Positions 44,596 through 51,604 of a DNA stretch of 64,000 nucleotides are shown here, piece after piece. The notes beneath the pieces are model-generated. The model worked only from the letters and a program-made list of their open reading frames with translations, did no database searches and had not been told where the DNA came from. Source of the DNA: Verrucomicrobiota bacterium (lineage in GTDB: Bacteria > Verrucomicrobiota > Verrucomicrobiia > Limisphaerales > Pedosphaeraceae); assembly GCA_021325145.1 (NCBI GenBank), contig JAJPHR010000108.1, positions 62,001 through 126,000 on the forward strand, in the 5' to 3' direction. The position numbers and the translations under genes were made by a program. The stretch's first letter is position 1. Each line of letters starts with the position of its first letter.

Positions 44596-45912
44596 ATGAA
44601 ACCTGAAAAGTCACCCCTCAAAAAGGTTGTTAAGGACGCGTCCGGAACCACCCGCAAAGGAAGCGCCGCCAAAGCCACCTCCAGCGCTTCGGACAAAACC
44701 CCCGCTCCGGCCGGCGAACCCGCCACCGCGCCCAAAGCCAAACGCAAAGCTCCCGCGCGCAAAACGCCCCTGGCCGTGCCCGCGATTCTGCTCGAAGGGG
44801 ATCAACCCTCCGCTCCCGTTGCCAGCGGGCCGGGACAACGCTACGCCCTTGGCCCCGTGCCTCCCGGCGTCCATCCCGGAGGCGGCGAAGCGGCGGCTGA
44901 ATTGCCCGAGGCTTACGGCACCAAACGATTGCTCCTGACCGCGCGCGATCCTCATTGGCTCTACGCCCGGTGGGACCTGACCCGCCAGCAGCAGCGCGAG
45001 TACAACGCGCTTTCCGCCGACCGTCATCTCGTCGTGCGCGTCTACCTCGGCACCGTGAAGGGCGAACCGTTCACTCAAGTCCATGTCCATCCTGAATCAA
45101 CCCATTGGTTTATCCATGTCGGCCAGGCCGGGGCCAAGTATCTGGCCCAACTCGGGTATTACGCGGTGGGTGGTAAATGGGTCGCCATCTCCACTTCGGA
45201 AGCGACGCTCACGCCCCCTGACTCCATGTCCGAGGACGTCTCCGCCCAGTTCGCGACCATTCCCATCGAAGTTCCCTTCTCCGAATTGATGGCCCTCGCG
45301 CGTGAAGCGGTTCGCCAAAATATTCCGCTCGCCGAAGTCATTCAGCAACTTCGCGCGCACGGTTACCCCCAATTTGCCAAAGAAGACGCCACACCCACCA
45401 AATGGACCCCGGAACAGGAACGCGCCCTTTCTTCGATCATCACGATGGATCGCGTCCGGCGCGTTTGGATGGGCTCGGTGGAAATCACCGAGCTGATCCG
45501 GCGTCAATTGCAGCAGGAGATTTCCTCGATGGCGGCGGCGCAACTCTCGCTGCCAACTTCACCCGGCGGCGCGGTTTCCAGCATTTCGAGCCCGTTCGGC
45601 GGCGCGGAACAAAGAAAAGGGTTCTGGTTCAACGTCAACGCCGAGTTGATTCTTTACGGCGCCACGGAACCGGATGCCCAGGTCACCATCGGCGGTCGCA
45701 CCATCAAGCTGCGTCCGGACGGCACATTCAGTTACCGCTTCGCCTTGCCGGATGGGGCCTACGAACTCCCCGCCGTCGCGGTTTCCTCCGACCAGACCGA
45801 CGCCCGCGCGGCGGAATTGAAATTCAGCCGGGACACGGAATATCGCGGCGACGTCGGCGCGCACCCGCAGGACCCGCAGCTCAAGCCGCCCCTCGCGGCC
45901 AATGTGGCGTAA
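44596..45912 (+). CDS. DUF4912 domain protein
   Basis: A 438-aa protein; GGAAGG precedes ATG 44596. Residues 1-90 are Lys/Ala/Pro-rich, like a flexible or histone-like tail. The DUF4912 domain follows: RLLLTARDPHWLYARWDLTR, LVVRVYLGTV and STHWFIHVGQAGAKYLAQLG. DPHWLYARWD is the hallmark block. Later residues contain VELPFSELM-like helices, an SSISSPFGGAEQRKGFW segment and a C-terminal Ig-like fold (LILYGATEPDAQVTIGGRTI, GAYELPAVAV). DUF4912 genes often neighbour GH57 branching-enzyme genes, as here, so a role in glycogen metabolism is likely but unproven. Confidence 0.85.
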   Translation: MKPEKSPLKKVVKDASGTTRKGSAAKATSSASDKTPAPAGEPATAPKAKRKAPARKTPLAVPAILLEGDQPSAPVASGPGQRYALGPVPPGVHPGGGEAAAELPEAYGTKRLLLTARDPHWLYARWDLTRQQQREYNALSADRHLVVRVYLGTVKGEPFTQVHVHPESTHWFIHVGQAGAKYLAQLGYYAVGGKWVAISTSEATLTPPDSMSEDVSAQFATIPIEVPFSELMALAREAVRQNIPLAEVIQQLRAHGYPQFAKEDATPTKWTPEQERALSSIITMDRVRRVWMGSVEITELIRRQLQQEISSMAAAQLSLPTSPGGAVSSISSPFGGAEQRKGFWFNVNAELILYGATEPDAQVTIGGRTIKLRPDGTFSYRFALPDGAYELPAVAVSSDQTDARAAELKFSRDTEYRGDVGAHPQDPQLKPPLAANVA

Positions 45913-46138
45913 GCCGCGCTATGGATTGCGGTGTGGATCAGCAGAAGTCGTCGCCTTCTTCGTGCTCACCTTTAATCTTTCGCGAGCGACAAGACAGATC
46001 GAGCGTGAGGACGATAAAATTTTCGGGAGTGGATTCAAGAAACCGTGACCGCCGATGTGCGAAGGTTCTGACTTCTTTTCCAGGGAGATCAAAGCCTTCT
46101 CGCGCCGGCTGCCACGCGTTGCGCGAGCCCTCGAAGCG

Positions 46139-46369
46139 ATGAACCCCTACTACCGCATCTGCGTCATGGTCATCCGCATTGTTGGCGGAGCATTTCTGCT
46201 GGTTGGCGTATTGGACCTCACCGCTGCCTGGCTCACCAGCAGCCAGAAGCATACCGCAATGTCCGTGGGCTATTGTTTGTACCAGTCCATTCTGCTTGTG
46301 ATTGGCGCGGTGATACTGATAAAGAGTTCTGCGTGGGCGCGCCGCATGGCGGATTACCTGGATGATTGA
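46139..46369 (+). CDS. Small two-helix membrane protein
   Basis: A 76-aa protein from ATG 46139, with two hydrophobic segments (ICVMVIRIVGGAFLLVGVLD and CLYQSILLVIGAVILIKSSA) and a basic C-terminus (WARRMADYLDD). I do not recognise a named family, although MNPYYRICV-type starts recur in small Verrucomicrobiota membrane proteins as I remember them. An upstream in-frame ATG at 46055 would add 28 charged residues. It lies between the DUF4912 gene and the GH57 gene on the same strand. Function unknown. Confidence 0.6.
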   Translation: MNPYYRICVMVIRIVGGAFLLVGVLDLTAAWLTSSQKHTAMSVGYCLYQSILLVIGAVILIKSSAWARRMADYLDD

Positions 46370-46397
46370 ACTCGGCGCAACGTATCCAACCGGCTTG

Positions 46398-46433
46398 GCA
46401 GGGACGGTGCGCTGCGCCAGGCGACGGAACGAA
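46398..46433. repeat. Partial extragenic palindrome, family B
   Basis: GGCAGGGACGGTGCGCTGCGC resembles one arm of the element at 54480-54554. No full partner arm is visible, so it looks like a half-copy. Confidence 0.35.
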
Positions 46434-46510
46434 CAACCCGGGCCGCGCGCCTCGACCAGCACACATGAAGTAAGCGGCGTCAGTTGGCCCAAACGAATTT
46501 ATTTTGCTTA

Positions 46511-48085
46511 ATGCAAGGCTATCTATCACTCGTTCTCCACGCGCACCTGCCCTTTGTCCGTCATCCGGAGTACGACAAGTTTCTGGAGGAAAACTGGCTC
46601 TTCGAAGCCATCACGGAAACCTACGTCCCGCTGATTCAAATCATGGACGGCTGGCTGCGCGACGGAATGGAAAGCCGCCTCACGCTCACGCTCACGCCCA
46701 CGCTCTGCTCGATGCTGCTCGATCCCCTGCTCCAGGACCGGTACCTGCGGCATCTTGAGTCGTTGATCGAACTGGCCGAGAAGGAAACTCACCGCACCCA
46801 TTGGGATCCGGCCTACCAACCGCTCGCCCAGATGTATCACCGGCGCTTCCTCGGAACGCGCGACACCTGGTTTGCCTATGGCCGCAATCTCGTCGGCGCG
46901 TTCCGCAAATTTCAGGAGCAAGGCCGGCTGGAAATCATCACCTGCGCCGCCACGCACGCTCTCCTGCCGTTGCTGGCCAATCATCCGCCGTCCGTTCGCG
47001 CCCAAATTCTTGTGGCCCGCGACCACTACCGAAGTTGCTTCGGCTGCGATCCCCGCGGCATCTGGCTGCCCGAATGCGCCTACGTCGACGGCGTCGAAAA
47101 CGTTCTCCAGGAAGCGAACATCCGCTGGTTTGTCATCGACACCCACGGCATTCTGCACGCCCGCCCGCGGCCTCGCTACGGCGTGTTTGCCCCGATCTTC
47201 ACGCCCAATTGCATCGCCGCTTTTGGCCGCGATCTCGATTCCGCCAAACAAGTCTGGAGCAAACACGAAGGCTATCCCGGCGACGTCCAATACCGCGATT
47301 TCTACCGCGACATCGGATTCGATCTGGACTTCGATTACGTGAAACCTTTTCTGCCGGACGTGAGCCAGCGCGGTTTCACCGGCATCAAGTACCACCGCAT
47401 CACCGGCAACGCACCCGAGAAGCAGGTGTATCAACGCGACGTGGCGCTGCAACGAGCGGCCGAACACGCCGGCCATTTTCTCAATGCTCGCATGGGCCAA
47501 ATCAGCCATCTGGCGTCCCTCATGGACCGTCCGCCGATCATCCTGTCCCCGTACGACGCGGAACTCTTCGGCCACTGGTGGTACGAGGGTCCGGAGTTTC
47601 TGGATTACCTGGTGCGCAAAGCCTATTACGACCAAAAGGTCTTTCGTCTCGTCACGCCGCACGAATATCTCTGCAAGCACCCGACGCAGCAAGTCGCCAC
47701 TCCCAGCGCGTCCAGTTGGGGCGCCGAAGGCTACTGGAACGTTTGGCTGAACGAAACCAACGAATGGATTTATCCGCATTTGCAAATCGCCCAGGAACGG
47801 ATGACCACGCTCGCCCGCAAGTTTCCGCACGCCACCGGTCTCCAATTGCGCGCGCTCAAGCAAGCCGGCCGCGAACTGCTCCTCGCCCAGGCCAGCGACT
47901 GGCCCTTCATCCTTCGCACCGGCACCAGCCCCGACTACGCCCGCAAACGCGTCAAGGACCACCTGCTGCGCTTCATCGCTCTCCACGAACAACTCACCGC
48001 CACCTCCCTCGACGAAACCTGGCTCACCCGCGTCGAAAGCATGGACAATATTTTCCCGGAGATCGACTATCGCTATTGGGCATGA
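46511..48085 (+). CDS. GH57 family 1,4-alpha-glucan branching enzyme
   Basis: Glycoside hydrolase of 524 aa that transfers alpha-glucan chains to form alpha-1,6 branches in glycogen. It opens with the GH57 motif YLSLVLHAHLPFVRHPEYDK (region 1). The catalytic nucleophile glutamate is in GIWLPECAYVDGVENVL, and the acid/base aspartate lies in ILSPYDAELFGHWWYEGPEF. The C-terminal DUF1957 helical region is present (SSWGAEGYWNVWLNETNEWI). I chose ATG 46511; the frame opens with a TTG at 46484. The neighbouring DUF4912 gene and length support the branching-enzyme subgroup rather than amylopullulanase. Its stop overlaps the next start by 4 bp. Confidence 0.93.
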   Translation: MQGYLSLVLHAHLPFVRHPEYDKFLEENWLFEAITETYVPLIQIMDGWLRDGMESRLTLTLTPTLCSMLLDPLLQDRYLRHLESLIELAEKETHRTHWDPAYQPLAQMYHRRFLGTRDTWFAYGRNLVGAFRKFQEQGRLEIITCAATHALLPLLANHPPSVRAQILVARDHYRSCFGCDPRGIWLPECAYVDGVENVLQEANIRWFVIDTHGILHARPRPRYGVFAPIFTPNCIAAFGRDLDSAKQVWSKHEGYPGDVQYRDFYRDIGFDLDFDYVKPFLPDVSQRGFTGIKYHRITGNAPEKQVYQRDVALQRAAEHAGHFLNARMGQISHLASLMDRPPIILSPYDAELFGHWWYEGPEFLDYLVRKAYYDQKVFRLVTPHEYLCKHPTQQVATPSASSWGAEGYWNVWLNETNEWIYPHLQIAQERMTTLARKFPHATGLQLRALKQAGRELLLAQASDWPFILRTGTSPDYARKRVKDHLLRFIALHEQLTATSLDETWLTRVESMDNIFPEIDYRYWA

Positions 48086-48480
48086 AGCTCGAGCACTTCG
48101 CCTTGAATGTCGCCGACCCGCCCGCGATGGCCGCCTGGTATCAGGCGCACCTCGGGTTGACCGTCGTTCGCAAACTCGATGCCGCTCCCTTCACCCATTT
48201 TCTCGCCGACGACAGCGGCGTGATCATGCTCGAGTTCTACAACAACCCGCCCGACCAGGTTCCGACCTACGCGCGCATGAACCCGCTGCTCCTGCACGTT
48301 GCCTTCGTCTCCAATGATCCCGAAGCCGACCTGGCCCGCCTCACCGCCGCCGGCGCGACCTTCGCTGACGACGTCCACTCGCCCGATGGTTCGCGCCTCA
48401 TCATGCTCCGCGATCCCTGGGGCCTTGCCCTCCAACTCTGCCGCCGCGCCAAACCCATGCTGCGCCCAGCCGGCGGGTAA
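48082..48480 (+). CDS. VOC-superfamily (glyoxalase-like) protein
   Basis: A 132-aa protein, a single VOC unit with paired beta-alpha-beta-beta-beta modules. It begins MKLEHFALNVADPPAMAAWY and QAHLGLTVVRKL, and continues with LLLHVAFVSNDPEADLARLT and a terminal LRDPWGLALQLCRR. His5, His-containing LLLHVAF and the C-terminal region could bind a metal. The substrate is unknown. The ATG overlaps the GH57 stop by 4 bp, so it is translated in the same operon. It is hidden inside a longer frame antiphase to the GH57 gene; only this C-terminal part is real. Confidence 0.85.
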   Translation: MKLEHFALNVADPPAMAAWYQAHLGLTVVRKLDAAPFTHFLADDSGVIMLEFYNNPPDQVPTYARMNPLLLHVAFVSNDPEADLARLTAAGATFADDVHSPDGSRLIMLRDPWGLALQLCRRAKPMLRPAGG

Positions 48481-48693
48481 CGTGTTTGCATCCCTTCACG
48501 GCGGAGCCGTGGCAGAAGGTAGCCGGGCGGTTGAGCGCCAGCGACACCCCCGGATCACCATCAAAAGTTCCCAGCACCCCGGAGGGCGTGCCAGAAGCAG
48601 CGCCAGCGTAACGGTCGCACGGCTCGAAACGAGGCTTTACCACGCCTGGCCGGCGGCAATAATTCAAGCCACCAGCCAGGCTGACTCCACTGG

Positions 48694-48770
48694 CTTCCCT
48701 TGGAATTTGGAGTTTGTTATTCGGCGCTTTTCTGGAACTTGGATCTTGGCGCTTGGTGTTTCCCTACGCT
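48694..48770. repeat. TTGGAATTTGGAG ... TTGGTGTTTC repeat (family D, single arm)
   Basis: Contains TTGGAATTTGGAGTTTG, CTTTTCTGGAACTTGGA and GCGCTTGGTGTTTCC, matching words in the inverted repeats at 31655-31846 and 59152-59253. The preceding 200 bp (48481-48690) hold degenerate GC-rich repeat-like sequence and no supported gene. Confidence 0.5.
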
Positions 48771-49216
48771 TTCCCTCCAAACGACACGTGATCATCCACG
48801 TCCAGCAAATCGAACCACGTCGCGATGTCCTCACGTTTGGGCGCGACTTTGCTCTGCAATTCGTTGAAATATTGCCGCGACTCGACATCGCTCGGCACGC
48901 GCATGGCGGCGTAAGCGGACCACTCGCGGATTTCCACCTCCGAGTGCTTGTTCTTCGCGTTCTTCTCAATCCATTCCAGGATCTCACCATCGCCCTTGCC
49001 CGCCGCGAGTTCCTTCTTCAACGCCTCGGCGTCGATTCCGGCGAAGCTCGTGAACCGCTGGTCCAGCGGGCAGTTGAAGTGATACTCGCCGTTCTTCCCG
49101 TTGATGGTCGCGCGGCCTTTGTCGAGCATGCGCGGCAGAATGGCGTAGCCGCCGAGGCGGACGCGCGGGCTGCGGGGAGGTTGTTTGGTCAGATCGGGTG
49201 CATGATTCAAGGCCAT
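48764..49216 (-). CDS. DUF5069 family protein
   Basis: A 150-aa protein from ATG 49216. It starts MALNHAPDLTKQPPRSPRVR and LGGYAILPRMLDKGRATING, the family's most conserved block. It continues with GEYHFNCPLDQRFTSFAGID, DGEILEWIEKNAKNKHSEVE and YFNELQSKVAPKREDIATWF. The DUF5069 call is from recollection of these blocks, which are common in Verrucomicrobiota and Acidobacteriota. No enzyme activity is known for the family. The open frame starts at 49297 but lacks similarity before 49216. Confidence 0.8.
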   Translation of the reverse strand: MALNHAPDLTKQPPRSPRVRLGGYAILPRMLDKGRATINGKNGEYHFNCPLDQRFTSFAGIDAEALKKELAAGKGDGEILEWIEKNAKNKHSEVEIREWSAYAAMRVPSDVESRQYFNELQSKVAPKREDIATWFDLLDVDDHVSFGGKA

Positions 49217-49374
49217 AGTTTTTCCTTCAGTTTTTGGTTTGATTTGATGTGCAGTTGTTAGTTCGCGCGTCTTTGTGAAACGCTGGATAAAATGCACTTA
49301 AACCCGAAGAATGCAAGAGAGCGAAATGTCCAATGATTATGCGGAAATGACAAGCCCGGACCAACTGTTATTCC

Positions 49375-50070
49375 TTATTCTCCATCCCAATTGTATTCGT
49401 ATCCGGCTGGCGGCTCATAATGGCATGGATCCGAATCAAGAACGCCGTCCCAATAGATCTTCGCGAAATTCGCGTGACCATCGACAAAGCCAAGAACATT
49501 TTTCGCGTCGGGATAATCGCCGTTGCGAATCGGATGCCATGAGCCGCCAAAGAATGCCGTCCATTCCCCGGCTAAAACGGCCGTGGCTGGACGTTTAATT
49601 GCGTCCAACGGCTGGCCCGTGATGCGGGCAATGTCGTCCGGCCCAACTTCGTAACCGTTGAACGTGTAACTCGTAAACGCATGCCCAATCTGGTTCTGAA
49701 GGATGCGATCGGATGGGCAGATGAAAGCCTTTTCACTCGGTGAAGCGGGTCCGGTGAGCCCCAGATACCCTTTGATCAGTTGCTTGTAATACGCGCCGAC
49801 TCCGTTGGGGTAGGGATTTGGGATGGGCAACACCGGCAGGGAGCCAGCGTTATCATCCGCGTAGAGGCGGATGGCTACGTTGATCTGCCTCAGATTGCTT
49901 AAGCAGGTGGCCACTCTCCCTTTCTCTTTGGCCCGGCCCAGCACCGGCAGGAGGAGCGCCGCCAGAATCCCGACAATGGCGATGACCACCAGCAACTCGA
50001 TTAGCGTAAAACCAGCCTTGCCTTTGGATCGGAGAACCAGCCTGCGCCAATTGCGTTTATTCAGCTTCAT
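49375..50070 (-). CDS. Type II secretion/pseudopilin-like protein with prepilin N-terminus
   Basis: A 231-aa exported protein with a type IV prepilin-like leader: basic start, then GKAGFTLIELLVVIAIVGIL, where processing would occur after the glycine before FTLIE. The helix AALLLPVLGRAKEKGRVATC and SNLRQINVAIRLYADDN follow, then LGFVDGHANFAKIYWDG near the end, related to the DGH motif of DUF1559-type pseudopilins. These families are greatly expanded in Planctomycetota and Verrucomicrobiota. No other secretion-system genes are nearby. Confidence 0.88.
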   Translation of the reverse strand: MKLNKRNWRRLVLRSKGKAGFTLIELLVVIAIVGILAALLLPVLGRAKEKGRVATCLSNLRQINVAIRLYADDNAGSLPVLPIPNPYPNGVGAYYKQLIKGYLGLTGPASPSEKAFICPSDRILQNQIGHAFTSYTFNGYEVGPDDIARITGQPLDAIKRPATAVLAGEWTAFFGGSWHPIRNGDYPDAKNVLGFVDGHANFAKIYWDGVLDSDPCHYEPPAGYEYNWDGE

Positions 50071-50144
50071 CGCGTTTTTGCTTCATTCGCGGCCAAACAG
50101 TTGTTGGCTACTCTAAACTCAATTTTCCGGTCACGCAGCCTCGA

Positions 50145-51293
50145 TTATAAATCGCCTTCCTGTTTCCATTCGTTGCCGATCTTTTGCATGATGACAATCA
50201 CCTTGCCGCTATGGAGTCCCTCGGTTGAAGGTGTCGCGTGAATGTGCAAATGAACTTCATTCGGTGAGATCACCTCCTTTTCCGTTATCTTATAATCCTT
50301 GAGGGCATTGGCCCAGGCTTTCGCCTCGCGGCTGGTCTCTTCATCAGACTTTCCCGCCATTTTGCCCTCAAAACGCCTGATCTGGTCCGGAGTGCAGCCA
50401 GCCAGAAAGCCCTTGAAATCCCCTCGACTGCCGGCCCAAAGCATCGATTGGACCGACGCTTCGGGTGTGGCATACCCGGCAAAGCTGAAGCCGGCCGGCT
50501 CAGCTTTTGCTTTGGCATGCTGTATCGTGACCGTGGCAGCGCCGATGGCGGCAAGCGCAACGACGCCTGCCACAACTGCGGTTTTAAGTTTGGTCCAGGC
50601 CATAAATTTCAATGTGGTTTTAATCAGAGTTAAGGTTGAGTTCGTCACGGCGGTTCCCTTGACGGCGGCGACCGTGACGGAAGTCGCCAGCCCGATGGGC
50701 GCGGCTTGAACAGAATGAGCCGCGAGCGCTCCGGCGATAGCCGCGGCGGAAAAGGTCAGCCCGCGTTTGGTGAAGAATGCCCGCAGTTTCTCCAAGGCTC
50801 GATTCACCCGCATTTTTGCGCCGGCTTCTGTCGTCCCCAGGACCGAGCTGATGTCCTTGAAGGTTCGGTTTTCAAAAAATCGGAGCACCACGGCATTGTG
50901 GTCCCTTTCTCCGAGCTGCCCCACGGCCGTTTCCAACAGCGGCTCGATTTCCTGCCAGGCGCCGGCTTCAACTTCGTTTAGTTGCGATCGCATATGGGCT
51001 TCCTGTTCGCGGTCCTGACGGCGTCGGCGCAGGGTCAAAGCTTTGGCGGCGGCATATCGCGTGGTGCGGTAAAGCCAGCCGGAAACGACCGTCCCGGAAC
51101 CCAGCGAACCGGCTTTGCGCGCCAAAATAATGAAAACCGTCTGCGTAATCTCCTCCGCCAAATGCGCGTCACGAACCTGGCGCAGCGCCACGGAATAGAC
51201 CAGGTTGACATGCCGCGACACCAGGGTGGCGAACGCCTCTTCGGATTTGAATCGTGCATATTGCCGCACGAGGTCCAGGTCATCGATCATCAT
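50145..51293 (-). CDS. ECF RNA polymerase sigma factor with membrane helix and C-terminal domain
   Basis: A 382-aa fusion. Residues about 5-170 are a sigma-70 ECF factor: region 2 with [19 protein letters not shown] and [17 protein letters not shown], and region 4 with [20 protein letters not shown] and [20 protein letters not shown] first hydrophobic stretch ([20 protein letters not shown]) and a second ([19 protein letters not shown]) come next, then a domain with [20 protein letters not shown] and a C-terminal beta segment ([20 protein letters not shown]). The helix could keep the sigma factor at the membrane in place of an anti-sigma. I chose ATG 51293. Confidence 0.87.
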   Translation of the reverse strand: MMIDDLDLVRQYARFKSEEAFATLVSRHVNLVYSVALRQVRDAHLAEEITQTVFIILARKAGSLGSGTVVSGWLYRTTRYAAAKALTLRRRRQDREQEAHMRSQLNEVEAGAWQEIEPLLETAVGQLGERDHNAVVLRFFENRTFKDISSVLGTTEAGAKMRVNRALEKLRAFFTKRGLTFSAAAIAGALAAHSVQAAPIGLATSVTVAAVKGTAVTNSTLTLIKTTLKFMAWTKLKTAVVAGVVALAAIGAATVTIQHAKAKAEPAGFSFAGYATPEASVQSMLWAGSRGDFKGFLAGCTPDQIRRFEGKMAGKSDEETSREAKAWANALKDYKITEKEVISPNEVHLHIHATPSTEGLHSGKVIVIMQKIGNEWKQEGDL

Positions 51294-51453
51294 TCCATCT
51301 ATACATCCCCGCCGGCGCAAAAAAGTAACAGTATTTCTGCGCCCTCAACCGGAGATCACAAAAAGCCCGCCTTTCAGCCGTATGAAGGAAAGCCGCAAGC
51401 CATGACAGAAACGGCATTCTTGACCTTGGCGCGGAACCGGTCGTGCCTCCTGC

Positions 51454-51594
51454 ATGAAGACCATCACGGTTCGCGATTTGCGTCAGCGTTAAACGAAAGT
51501 CGAAGCGGCCTTGAAGGCCAAGGACGAAGTTTTAGTCACCCGCGATTCGAAGCCAGCCGCTGAACTTGTGAGCTTATCCTCGCTCAATTTATGA
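51454..51594 (+). pseudogene. Broken Phd/YefM-type antitoxin gene
   Basis: From ATG 51454 the frame reads MKTITVRDLRQR, then a TAA stop (51490-51492), then in the same frame TKVEAALKAKDEVLVTRDSK and PAAELVS, ending at TGA 51592-51594. This matches the Phd/YefM antitoxin pattern (M-K-T-I-T-V-R-D-L-R, then V-E-A-L, then V-L-V-T-R-x-G/S-K-P). The stop lies where these proteins usually have a Trp or Phe. No toxin gene follows, because the VIT/VWA gene starts convergently at 51605. It appears to be a toxin-antitoxin remnant. Confidence 0.7.
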
Positions 51595-51604
51595 AGCCGC
51601 CTGG

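Noticed and set aside
46526-47992. 488-codon minus-strand frame
   Set aside because: It is antisense to the GH57 gene, which has clear catalytic motifs. The antisense product has no recognisable features.
46801-48081. Upstream part of the 559-codon plus frame that ends in the VOC gene
   Set aside because: Its first 427 residues are Arg/Pro/Ser-rich out-of-phase sequence over the GH57 gene. Only the part from 48082 is a real protein.
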